IMG/VR virus record: IMGVR_UViG_3300033153_004901
Span: 1 to 43,179 of that record
Direction: 5' to 3' (one strand)
DNA length: 43,179 nucleotides
Source of the DNA: a virus
A model generated the notes under the pieces. It was not told where the DNA came from. It saw only the letters and a program-made list of their open reading frames with translations, and ran no database searches. Shown piece by piece: positions 22,992 through 30,986 of the stretch. Positions within the stretch are counted from its first letter, which is position 1. Each line of letters starts with the position of its first letter. Position numbers and translations under genes: made by a program.

Positions 22992-23448
22992 CGGTGTTCG
23001 TCCCGTTACCCTCATGCTGATGGAACGCAGAGACAGTCCACCCACGCCCAGAAATCAACGCAGAACGCCCATCGTTACGGGTCTTGTTAGTGTCCTGCAA
23101 CGACCACGACGCCCAATACTCCTCAAGGGTGTACGGATCGGACAGCCCACCGATGTTCGTTTCGGCACGGTCGATCCAGTTGCCGATCACAGTCTCCACC
23201 TGGGGGCCGTTACGAATGTCGTCAGCGAACAAAGCATCGTCAACGTCTTGGTCGGTGTCGGTGTCGCCCACCGTAAGGTCGAACCCGTACTTGAGTTCAC
23301 GGAGATCAATGGTGGCCGTCAACCCTGCGGGGATGGAATGGGTGAAACGGGAAGTGACCCTCGTAGCGTGCTCATACACATTGACAATGAACGTCCATGT
23401 GGAGCCCACGAGGGTCGCTTTCGGGTATACGTGTAGCAGCCTTGCCAC
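22984..23448 (-). CDS. Hypothetical virion protein, 154 aa
   Basis: GTG start. The mixed beta sequence begins LLHVYPKATLVGSTWTFIV and ends with a Gly/Asn-rich tail; a central acidic stretch (DTDTDQDVDD) could bind Ca. It sits between the capsid-proximal protein and the giant fibre, so it may be a head-completion or tail-attachment protein. No family recognised. Confidence 0.68.
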   Translation of the reverse strand: MARLLHVYPKATLVGSTWTFIVNVYEHATRVTSRFTHSIPAGLTATIDLRELKYGFDLTVGDTDTDQDVDDALFADDIRNGPQVETVIGNWIDRAETNIGGLSDPYTLEEYWASWSLQDTNKTRNDGRSALISGRGWTVSAFHQHEGNGTNTDG

Positions 23449-23460
23449 GGTTCCTCCAAG

Positions 23461-23491
23461 ATGAGTAGGGGGGTTTCCCCCCCATTCTCAT
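23461..23491 (-). promoter_or_regulatory. G/C-run hairpin in intergenic region
   Basis: Six G (23468-23473), a TTT loop, then a run of C (23477-23483), extended by ATGAG/CTCAT outside, in the 46-nt gap between two virion genes. It could act as an attenuator, a processing site or a translation barrier that sets late-gene dosage. Confidence 0.6.
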
Positions 23492-23494
23492 GTG

Positions 23495-24073
23495 TTACTC
23501 GAGGGATACCGTCATGTCTGCATCGAGGGTGTCAAGGTTCAACAGTGAACGGGACGCTGAGAGTGCCGCCCAAGCGATGAACTCCTCTGCCGTACCCGTA
23601 ATCACCGTGGTCAGGAACAGGTCAGTGACCGTCGTCCACGTTCCCGTGGCTGTCCACGTAACCGTGCTCGATGTGGTTCCTGCACCAGCGGTCGGTGCCG
23701 TCCATGCCGATCCACGGGCCACGACCTTGCGGGCGTAACCGTTGGAAGCAGCGTGCTCCGAAATCGTAGCCAACGTAGACGCCTCACCAGGAGCCGCCGT
23801 TGTCAGTCCGAGATAAAAGTTGGTACGCACAGCCTGAACGTCGAAGTAGACATTGAGGATGTCTACTTCGCCTTCATCGGCAAGAGCATTGGGAGTCCAG
23901 AGGGCATCGTTGATGACCTCGTTCTCCTGCTTGCTCCCACGGAAGATCTGGCCGTGCTCACCGTCGCTGTTGTATAGGTCGTCGATTCCGTTCGACGCCC
24001 ACACGAGGACATCACCTTGACCGTCTGGGTCAGGGCGGTAGTGACGGAACTTGTATTGGGTTGGACTCCTCAC
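23495..24073 (-). CDS. Beta-rich virion protein next to the capsid gene, 192 aa
   Basis: GTG start after AAAGGAGGC. The sequence has a helix-poor, Thr/Ala/Gly-rich beta pattern (NVYFDVQAVRTNFYLGLTTA; NGYARKVVARGSAW; TVTWTATGTWTTVTDLFLTT). I have seen similar patterns in phage head-decoration or tail-adhesion proteins. Being directly downstream of the capsid gene favours a head role. Not a named family. Confidence 0.68.
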   Translation of the reverse strand: MRSPTQYKFRHYRPDPDGQGDVLVWASNGIDDLYNSDGEHGQIFRGSKQENEVINDALWTPNALADEGEVDILNVYFDVQAVRTNFYLGLTTAAPGEASTLATISEHAASNGYARKVVARGSAWTAPTAGAGTTSSTVTWTATGTWTTVTDLFLTTVITGTAEEFIAWAALSASRSLLNLDTLDADMTVSLE

Positions 24074-24091
24074 GGAGCCTCCTTTCTGGAT

Positions 24092-24117
24092 CAGTGGGGG
24101 ATGTTACTCCCCCACTG
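24092..24117 (-). promoter_or_regulatory. Perfect 9-bp hairpin after the capsid gene
   Basis: CAGTGGGGG (24092-24100) and CCCCCACTG (24109-24117) flank an 8-nt loop just downstream of the capsid stop and upstream of the next ribosome site. There is no U-run, so it is more likely an RNA-stability or partial-attenuation element that helps capsid expression exceed that of downstream genes. Confidence 0.65.
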
Positions 24118-24132
24118 TCCTGTCAGCCACTA

Positions 24133-25128
24133 TCAGGTGATGTTGTGGATACGTCCGTGGAAGGACTCGGGTCCGTACTGGAGACCAATCTCCCCGTACA
24201 GCTGGGCCTTGTCCGTCGCTCCATCCTTGGCTAGCGGCTCAATGAAGAACGCACCCTTGCCAGGGATCGGGAGGATGACGGGCTTCACGACCGACATGTC
24301 TGCGATGAGGATCTCATCGGCAACCATGTAACGGTCGAGAACGATCGACACCGTACCGAAGTCGGTGACCAGCGTGTCAACAGCCACACCACCGACAGTC
24401 CTATCGCGCGGAGCGAGGAGACCGGTGTTGGTGAAGTCGTTGGTCAGCTGAACCTTCACGGAACCGTTGCAGAACAGTACGAACGTACCGTCCTCGTTGG
24501 CTGCCGGCGCAACCTCGGCTTCGTACGTCGGATTGAACATGGCTACGAACAGAGCGTTGATCGAATCACGGAGATTCGAGTCGGACGAGGTTGTGTAGTC
24601 ACGTACATGGGTAGCGATTGCGCCCATGATTCCCTGCGTCTGCCTCGCTGTCGAGTTGTTCGCGGGGTTCACGAGCGAGCCATTGAGGAACGACTGTTCC
24701 ACATCTCGCTTGACCTTGCCGATTTTCTTGTCGATCTGATGCTGGAACGGGCTCTTGACGGGCTGATCACCGAGGATCAGTGTCGAAGCCGTACCAAGCT
24801 GTTCAATGACAGCCTGCGCCGTGTAGCCAAACTCAACTGCTTCCTGATGAATCTGAACCACGTTGGTCACTTGCTGGACGGGCACCGTGCTGGACGCCGG
24901 GACCGCATTTTCAAGGACCGTTGATCCTGATGCGGACACTTCGCCATCTTCGACGGTCCACGTGTACTCTCGGGACGCGATCGTGCGTCCACCGTTGAGT
25001 CCACCGGCCATTGAAAGGAACGGCGTGTTGTTCGGCATGAGATCCGTGAGCTCGCCAACATAGTTGGGGAGGTCATACGAATCTACAGCACCGGCGATGG
25101 GTGTTGATGGGATTGTATAGTCGGGCAT
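24133..25128 (-). CDS. Major capsid protein, SU10/DUF5309-like
   Basis: The 331-aa protein has the SU10-like layout: an N-terminal ELTDLMPNNTPFLS segment, SREYTWTVEDGEV, VTNVVQIHQEAVEFGYTAQA, a charged KIGKVKRDVEQSFLNG helix, TRQTQGIMGAI, and the C-terminal half with VLDRYMVADEILIADMS and a final EPLAKDGATDKAQLYGEIGL. This family has the HK97 fold and builds the icosahedral head. The scaffold candidate lies just upstream. The ribosome site is GGAAAG. Confidence 0.87.
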   Translation of the reverse strand: MPDYTIPSTPIAGAVDSYDLPNYVGELTDLMPNNTPFLSMAGGLNGGRTIASREYTWTVEDGEVSASGSTVLENAVPASSTVPVQQVTNVVQIHQEAVEFGYTAQAVIEQLGTASTLILGDQPVKSPFQHQIDKKIGKVKRDVEQSFLNGSLVNPANNSTARQTQGIMGAIATHVRDYTTSSDSNLRDSINALFVAMFNPTYEAEVAPAANEDGTFVLFCNGSVKVQLTNDFTNTGLLAPRDRTVGGVAVDTLVTDFGTVSIVLDRYMVADEILIADMSVVKPVILPIPGKGAFFIEPLAKDGATDKAQLYGEIGLQYGPESFHGRIHNIT

Positions 25129-25149
25129 TGTGTGTCTTGTCTTTCCGGC

Positions 25150-25524
25150 CTATCGGCGTCGGAACATCTCCTCCACACGCTTCGCTTTGATAGCGCCTGC
25201 GGTGGCGTAGTCTCCCTCGGCTTCGGCCTTTGTAAGTGCCTCTTTCTCTGGCGTTTCTGGTGCCTCGTACCCGTACTCCTCTTTCGCAAACTTCGCGACC
25301 GCTTCGGCGTCCGGTTCCCCGGTGTACTCCTTGGCGATGGCCTTACCCAAACCTGTCTCTGGAGACAGTCCGAGAGTTTCGTATGCCGATGACATCAGTT
25401 GAACCCGGTAACCGTGGCTCGTGTCTTTCTCCCTTGCGAGAGCGTCACGTAATTCCTTCGGTGCCTCTGGTACCACTGGTGTCTCGTTTACTACTTCCTC
25501 GGTTGGTGTTGCTTCGGTGGTCAT
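25150..25524 (-). CDS. Scaffold protein candidate, 124 aa
   Basis: Small, highly acidic, Glu/Ala/Pro-rich and mostly helical (KELRDALAREKDTSHGYRVQ; EAVAKFAKEEYGYE), ending in a basic EEMFRRR tail. This composition, with a basic C-terminus, and its place directly before the capsid gene are typical of phage scaffolding proteins that are lost or cut during head maturation. No protease gene is next to it. Confidence 0.7.
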   Translation of the reverse strand: MTTEATPTEEVVNETPVVPEAPKELRDALAREKDTSHGYRVQLMSSAYETLGLSPETGLGKAIAKEYTGEPDAEAVAKFAKEEYGYEAPETPEKEALTKAEAEGDYATAGAIKAKRVEEMFRRR

Positions 25525-25585
25525 GTCACTCTCCTACTCGGCTGTTTCCCGAACAAGGCAATCAAGGCCGGACTTGTGCCTGGGG

Positions 25586-25628
25586 TGCCAGAGGAGGGTA
25601 CACAAATAGCGGGGATGCCTCTGGCATC
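25586..25628 (-). promoter_or_regulatory. Two competing hairpins before the capsid genes
   Basis: In the 147-nt gap 25525-25671, TGCCAGAGG (25586-25594) pairs with CCTCTGGCA (25618-25626), while GATGCC-TCT-GGCATC (25614-25628) can pair with itself. The two structures exclude each other, like a terminator/antiterminator switch. ACAAGTCC-type repeats lie nearby. No clear promoter was found. Apart from these signals I see nothing else in the gap. Confidence 0.5.
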
Positions 25629-25671
25629 AACGACGGGACTTGTTCAGTACGCAGGACACTAGCACAAGGAT

Positions 25672-26484
25672 CTACTCTTGTGTCAAACCGGTCAGTCCGC
25701 CACGCTGCGAGCGGGCGGAGGGGCCAGCACCGAACGATGCGCGTTCCTGTCCGAGAAGCCTCCTCATGCGTCGCCTCTGGAACGGGTCGGAGAAGATCTC
25801 CGCCTGCTCGAACTCGTTGAGATCGAAGTCGTCATCGGGGTCGTCATGCCTAGCGGCCAGAATATCGAGGATGGGGAGTGCCGACCCTGCTTGCCCGTAC
25901 ACCTCGCGGGCTTGGTCGAGAGTGAGGCCTTGTGCCGCGATCTCTCCCTGCCTTGCCTGTGTCAGCGAGAAGCCCTGTTCGGCGGCTGCGCCACCTATCT
26001 CTGCCATAGATATCTCTTGCCCGATGATCCTGTCACCCAGTTCAGGGTCGAGGACGGACGCAAGGATCGCTTCGGTGGTCATGTCGATCTCGAAGTTGTC
26101 GGCATACACCTGCTTGATGGCGTCGGATTGGCTGATCACGCGGTCGTACACCTCGCCGGCTGCCCGCTCGAACTCATCGACTGACCGTTCACCTTGCATC
26201 GCTGCGGTGATCTTGTCGTCCCACAGACCGGTCGAGTTGTTGAGCCCCATCGAGGAGAGCACATCGTTGTAACCGGCACGGACACGCGAGTAGTCGCCTT
26301 CCCCATATCTGACCTCACCATTTTCGGTGGTGTTGCCAGGGAACCATGTCTCGTACAGCGGGTCGGAACGTACGTCGAGCCACGGTTTCACGGAGCCAGC
26401 CCTGTACGCCGTGTCGTATGCCTCTATCGCTGCGGCAGGGAGCCACGGATAGAGAAGGATGATCTGCTCTGTCGCGGTTGCCAT
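25672..26484 (-). CDS. Acidic virion protein, 270 aa
   Basis: Mainly helical, acidic, with many Gln/Glu and few Cys. It begins LLYPWLPAAAIEAYDTAYR, a segment type repeated in the next upstream gene, and the C-terminus is basic (RRRMRRLLGQ). Probably an internal head or ejection component, as the preceding genes are; role not known. It is followed by a 147-nt gap with regulatory hairpins. Confidence 0.65.
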   Translation of the reverse strand: MATATEQIILLYPWLPAAAIEAYDTAYRAGSVKPWLDVRSDPLYETWFPGNTTENGEVRYGEGDYSRVRAGYNDVLSSMGLNNSTGLWDDKITAAMQGERSVDEFERAAGEVYDRVISQSDAIKQVYADNFEIDMTTEAILASVLDPELGDRIIGQEISMAEIGGAAAEQGFSLTQARQGEIAAQGLTLDQAREVYGQAGSALPILDILAARHDDPDDDFDLNEFEQAEIFSDPFQRRRMRRLLGQERASFGAGPSARSQRGGLTGLTQE

Positions 26485-27857
26485 CAGACTGCCCCTCTCA
26501 CACCGGTACGCATCGTCTGTTCAATGTCGTTTGCCATTGTCGATACCACCCTCGCATAGCCACGGTCAGACCCTACCTCGCGTGCCGCGCTCTGTGCCGC
26601 TAGCGGGTCGTTCATCTGCACGATGTTCTGGAACGCTGGGTCTGTCTCGTCGATAGGGACGCCCCAAATGTTCTGTGTGTACGAACGCCACGGTGCAGCG
26701 ATTTGGGCGTAGGTCGCGTTCTCGTCCTCATAGTTGGGGAACAGCACCCTACGTTGCCCGCGTAGGTGCTCTACAAGTGCGTCGCGTCCACCGGCTGTGT
26801 CGTTGTGCATCGCGGACGCCCACTTACGGATCACATCCTCGTCGGGCGGGTAGGAGGGGCCGAGCCATTCTTTGTAGAGGTCACGTACGGCATCAAAGTT
26901 GGAGATACCTTCGTTCGTGCCGAGCCCTTCGTTCTCTATGAACTCGGCGAACTCTGAGTCGAGTTCGGCTGCGCCACCGAACCCTGCATAGGCTTGTATC
27001 TGGTCGAGTGCCTGATCCAGCGTCCAATCGCCACTGTTGTACTGATCGGCTACCCACGAGACAAGGTTCGAGTTCGGGTCGATACCGAACGACGCTATCT
27101 CGTCGAACAGGCGTGACGCATACGAGTCGTGACGGTCGGAGTATCCCTCTGGGTCGGACAGTTGGAGGCGCATAGCGTCGCGCTGCCCCTTCGAGTGCGA
27201 CTGGAAATACTCCGTCTGTTCAAGCTCCCACGACTCGAGTTCGCGGCCTTCAAGGTACGCACCCGCAACGATCGCGAACACTTCGGGATCCTCCGCAAGC
27301 CACGGCATCGACTCCATCGCACGTTCCATGCGTGACGTGAACCCTGCCCACGGATCTTCGATCAGTTCGTTCGCTGCGTTGTACCGGTCGATGGACGCCA
27401 TCTCGCCGAATATGACGGAACCGGCCGCTTCCATGTCCGCTTCCGAAAGGGTCTTGTCCGCCACAGGATCCTTGTCACCGAACAGAGACTTGAGCTCCTC
27501 CTCGGTGCTGATCGTGAACAGCAACGGGACGGGCGGCTGCGGGCCTGACTCGGGGTAGTACACGAGGTAGTACTCTTTGGTCTCCTCGTTCTGCCACACT
27601 TCGGGGAGTCCTGGTACCCCGTTGAATCGTGTCTGTTCCGCGTCGGTGTAGTCGGTGAGACCGTCATCTGTCGCTTCGGCGTCGGCGTCATTTGCAGGAG
27701 TAGTCGAGGAGCCACTACCGCCACCTCCGCCACCTCCGCCACCACCGGTTTCGTCTACTGGAGGGTGACGGAGCGCATAGTCGGGGGAACGGGGGTCTAT
27801 CCCTTCCGGTGGCGGGTCGTTGAATCCGGCGTCAAAGTCGGGGTCGCGTGTCACCAT
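26484..27857 (-). CDS. Acidic virion protein with Gly-rich linker, 457 aa
   Basis: The N-terminal ~60 residues include a run of ten Gly (about 39-48) coded by GGN triplets, then an acidic helical body. Long helical stretches include WLAEDPEVFAIVAGAYLEGR. A C-terminal region (RRVLFPNYEDENATYAQIAA, then WRSYTQNIWGVP) resembles segments in actinophage minor virion proteins. One-base overlaps join it to both neighbours. It probably works with the lysin and the giant protein in DNA ejection; inferred. Confidence 0.62.
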   Translation of the reverse strand: MVTRDPDFDAGFNDPPPEGIDPRSPDYALRHPPVDETGGGGGGGGGGSGSSTTPANDADAEATDDGLTDYTDAEQTRFNGVPGLPEVWQNEETKEYYLVYYPESGPQPPVPLLFTISTEEELKSLFGDKDPVADKTLSEADMEAAGSVIFGEMASIDRYNAANELIEDPWAGFTSRMERAMESMPWLAEDPEVFAIVAGAYLEGRELESWELEQTEYFQSHSKGQRDAMRLQLSDPEGYSDRHDSYASRLFDEIASFGIDPNSNLVSWVADQYNSGDWTLDQALDQIQAYAGFGGAAELDSEFAEFIENEGLGTNEGISNFDAVRDLYKEWLGPSYPPDEDVIRKWASAMHNDTAGGRDALVEHLRGQRRVLFPNYEDENATYAQIAAPWRSYTQNIWGVPIDETDPAFQNIVQMNDPLAAQSAAREVGSDRGYARVVSTMANDIEQTMRTGVRGAV

Positions 27858-28960
27858 CAGGCAGTCACCTCAGTCGTGGTCTTAGGGCCACCCGTTGTCG
27901 GAGTTTCCGCTGGCCCATCTTCACCGAGGAGGACATCGGGGTTCCGTTGCCCGCCTGCGATCTTGTTGGAGAGCTGGTCGAGCATCGAGTTCATCTGTGT
28001 CGAGGCACCCATCTCACCCTGCACGTTGTTGTACGCCTGTCCTGTCGGGTACACACCTTGCGGGTTGCCTGACCCTTCGAGGTAGGTGTACGGGTTGATC
28101 ACTTCACCGTTCGCCTTTTTCATCGAGAAGTGGAGGTGCGCGCTCGTGTTGCGGGCAGAGCCACTATTGCCCACAAACCCTATATGGGCACCGGCACGGA
28201 CTTGCTGCCCCGCACCGACTACGGCCGCTTCCGACATGTGCGCGAAGTAGTAGATGATGCCGTCGTCGCCCTGTATCCGTGCCGTGAAGCCACCGATGTT
28301 GGACTCTTTCGTGGAGATGATCTTCCCACTGACGGGTGCCACGATGGGTGTCCCGTGGGATGCGTAGATGTCTGTCGCTGCGTGTGTCCGTCCGCGATGT
28401 GTGAGGGTGTTCGGCATCCACGACCCTTGCGAGTATTCCGTTTCGCCAGCGACGGGCATCACCCAACCACCCTGCCCCTGCGCTTTCTTGGACACAGGAG
28501 CCGGGACACGTTGGGACACACCGAAGTCTGGGGCGTTCTGGGAGAACTCCTGATAGTTCGTCACGTACTTGCGGATCTCCTCATTCTGGATGGACTGTGG
28601 CCCTTCGTAGCCGCGTTGCATCACCTTGCGTGCGGATTCCGTGCCACCGATCCATGCCAACGCTGCTACGTCGTACGAACCGTATGCGTCCACATATTCG
28701 GCGGCACGGTGAGCCGCCACTCTGTCTTGTGCCCGTGGGTCACGGTGGTCGGCACCAGCGATACCGGCTCTCTGAGCCCACGCTTCCCAGTTGGAGTCGA
28801 GGATCCCGTATGCGCCTCGTGGCCGACGGCCTGATGTCCGTTGTCCCTGATATTGGTAGTTGCCTTCGTACGATCCGGACTCGAGGAGTCTGATGGTGGC
28901 AAGGAACGATTCCATTCCACCGGAACGGTCGAGGAGGCTTGACGTTGCTACTGGGCTCAT
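27857..28960 (-). CDS. Virion lysin: transglycosylase-like plus M23 peptidase
   Basis: Residues ~15-110 resemble a lysozyme/transglycosylase domain (LLESGSYEGNYQYQG with Glu 27 as candidate acid, then GRRPRGAYGIL, and AALAWIGG). Residues ~160-290 are an M23 peptidase: HRGRTHAATD (zinc His and Asp near 190) and TSAHLHFSM with H-x-H near 274; the central GTPIVAPVSGKI and ARIQGDDGIIYYFAHMSE are typical of the family. The C-terminus is low complexity. Its place between internal virion genes, away from the lysis cassette, suggests it opens the cell wall during DNA entry. ATGA overlap with the previous gene. Confidence 0.88.
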   Translation of the reverse strand: MSPVATSSLLDRSGGMESFLATIRLLESGSYEGNYQYQGQRTSGRRPRGAYGILDSNWEAWAQRAGIAGADHRDPRAQDRVAAHRAAEYVDAYGSYDVAALAWIGGTESARKVMQRGYEGPQSIQNEEIRKYVTNYQEFSQNAPDFGVSQRVPAPVSKKAQGQGGWVMPVAGETEYSQGSWMPNTLTHRGRTHAATDIYASHGTPIVAPVSGKIISTKESNIGGFTARIQGDDGIIYYFAHMSEAAVVGAGQQVRAGAHIGFVGNSGSARNTSAHLHFSMKKANGEVINPYTYLEGSGNPQGVYPTGQAYNNVQGEMGASTQMNSMLDQLSNKIAGGQRNPDVLLGEDGPAETPTTGGPKTTTEVTA

Positions 28961-30984
28961 GCTCTACTCAGTTTATCGAAGGAACCAAACAGGTTCCGTG
29001 ACTTGGATTGCACATCGTTCCATCGGCTCTTGGCGTCTATCTCGTCGGAGAACTGTTCGTCGAACGTGTCTGCCATCCGTGTCGCGGGGTTGATCTCCGA
29101 GAAGGTACCAGGGTATGCCGTTTCGCCTGTCTCTGCGGAACGGCCTTCCGCCTCGAAGGTCGCTTTGTCTCCGGCCTGTTCTGCGTCGTAGGCGGCACGA
29201 TGGTCAGACTTGAACTCGTCAGCCAACAGATCCATCTCCCAGTCGTTCGCTTTGCGACCCAGCTTCCGAGAGAACTCTGACTTCACCCGCTCACTGATCT
29301 CGGTGTAGTCCGGTGCGAAGTATGCGCGGGAGGGTGTCCATGTCGGCGGGGCGTTCGGGTCACCGAACCTCTCGAAGTACGCTTCTCTGCCTTCGATCAT
29401 GGTGTTCATCGCGTCGTCGTATGTGTTCTTGTCGCCCGAAATGTTGGCGTTCAGCATCGCCGCTGAAAGAGCACGAATCGTATGTGCGTCGAGAACTCCC
29501 GGTGTGAAGAACACACCGTCCATACGGGTCTTTTCGTCGATGAGCCCTGCTTCGATCGCCTTGTTTTGGAAGTTGATCACTTGTAGGGCAGACCATGACG
29601 AGATTTCGTCGGACACATCGTTCGCCCTGTAGACGGGGCCACCACGTTCTTTCCCGAGGCGGTCCGCTTCGCCTGCCCCACCGTATATGTCAGGTTCGTT
29701 ACGCCCGCTACCGCGACCGTGCGGGTTGACGTTGACATCGTTCGCGTCGGTGACCCTGTAGTACGAGTTGCCTTCGTCGATATCGGGGAATCCGATAAAC
29801 GGGTTCTTCTGATAGGCCTCTGTCCGCTGCTTTTCGGCAGCCGCGACCCGCTCCTCCCTAAATGCTTTGTCTGCCCGTGCTTGGTTTTCAGGGTCGAACA
29901 GCTCTTGTGAACCTGTGGCACGGTACTGATCTGCGGCACCGTACACCTGATTAGAGAACTGTCCGTCGATCTGTCCCTCTGGCGGATTATCTGGGTCAAT
30001 GAGCTCAGGAACTTCGGAGTCTGCGAATGGTGAGGGAAGGTCGGTATTGGTGGGGTCGATGAGTCGGGCGGCCTCGTCGGGAGAGATAGCCACACCGTCG
30101 GCGTCTGTGATGGTGAGGGTCTCAGCGTCAAGGGCACCGATGTATTCTTCACCTGCGGCTACCGGTTCGCCACCAACAGATACGGTGTAACCGGCCCTCT
30201 CAAGGTCGGCAACCCGTATCTGTCTGCCTTGTAAAGCTTCGATGGCTGCGATTGCTTCGGCGTCACCCGTCGAATAGACGAGGGCGTCGATCGCAAACGT
30301 GGATGCTGCGCCTTCTATAGAGAGGCGAGAAAGCCACCTTGCCAACGATACGCCGCCACGACGGAAATGGTTGAGCGTGTTCGACATGCCTTGGGAGTGA
30401 ACGATGTAGTTGAAGGCTTGTCCTGCCCGTGTCGTCGCCATCGCACCGGTCGCACCCGATACGGCGAGTGTGATGGAGGAGGTGGACACACCCGAGGCTG
30501 CCCACCTTGCTGCTGCGGCACCCCCCGACCAAAGGGTCGGAGCGACTGCGACACCATACACGACGAACGGGACAGCGAGGATGGCGTCGGCCCATGATAG
30601 AGCGTTGTTGTGTACCGAGTGGCCTGTACGCAAGGCGTGCCCTATTGCTTGGTTGGAACGCTTCCCCTCCGGACCGTCCGACCACCTCAACAAAGCGTCG
30701 TACGCCGCTTCGGGTGTCGAGGCGTCAGCGAAATCGAAATCGAAGTCACGGTTGATGGCGTCTTGATCAAGGAACGCGATCGCTTCCTTGTCGTTCCATG
30801 CAAGGCCGAGGATAAAGAAGTCCTCCCGTGTCATCGCGTCCGCAAACCCTTGGGCACGGATGATCACAGCACCAAGCGTCAACGCACGGTCCTGTATGGG
30901 GATGCTCATCCAATCGTCAAACGAATGGACAACACCGTCCGGTGTCTCCCTCTTGCTTCCGCCTTCGGTGAATATCTCGACCAT
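28957..30984 (-). CDS. Predicted internal virion/ejection protein, 675 aa
   Basis: A hydrophobic and Ala/Gly-rich region at ~134-215 (WADAILAVPFVVYGVAVAPT; SSITLAVSGATGAMATTRAG) looks able to enter a membrane, as in pore-forming ejection proteins of short-tailed phages. The rest is acidic and helical. It lies between the giant protein and the virion lysin, which supports an ejection complex. No family recognised; the membrane role is inferred from hydrophobicity. Confidence 0.65.
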   Translation of the reverse strand: MVEIFTEGGSKRETPDGVVHSFDDWMSIPIQDRALTLGAVIIRAQGFADAMTREDFFILGLAWNDKEAIAFLDQDAINRDFDFDFADASTPEAAYDALLRWSDGPEGKRSNQAIGHALRTGHSVHNNALSWADAILAVPFVVYGVAVAPTLWSGGAAAARWAASGVSTSSITLAVSGATGAMATTRAGQAFNYIVHSQGMSNTLNHFRRGGVSLARWLSRLSIEGAASTFAIDALVYSTGDAEAIAAIEALQGRQIRVADLERAGYTVSVGGEPVAAGEEYIGALDAETLTITDADGVAISPDEAARLIDPTNTDLPSPFADSEVPELIDPDNPPEGQIDGQFSNQVYGAADQYRATGSQELFDPENQARADKAFREERVAAAEKQRTEAYQKNPFIGFPDIDEGNSYYRVTDANDVNVNPHGRGSGRNEPDIYGGAGEADRLGKERGGPVYRANDVSDEISSWSALQVINFQNKAIEAGLIDEKTRMDGVFFTPGVLDAHTIRALSAAMLNANISGDKNTYDDAMNTMIEGREAYFERFGDPNAPPTWTPSRAYFAPDYTEISERVKSEFSRKLGRKANDWEMDLLADEFKSDHRAAYDAEQAGDKATFEAEGRSAETGETAYPGTFSEINPATRMADTFDEQFSDEIDAKSRWNDVQSKSRNLFGSFDKLSRA

Positions 30985-30986
30985 AG

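Noticed and set aside
24092-24117. Rho-independent terminator after the capsid gene
   Set aside because: The stem is strong but no U-run follows on the transcribed strand, so it is listed as a regulatory hairpin only.
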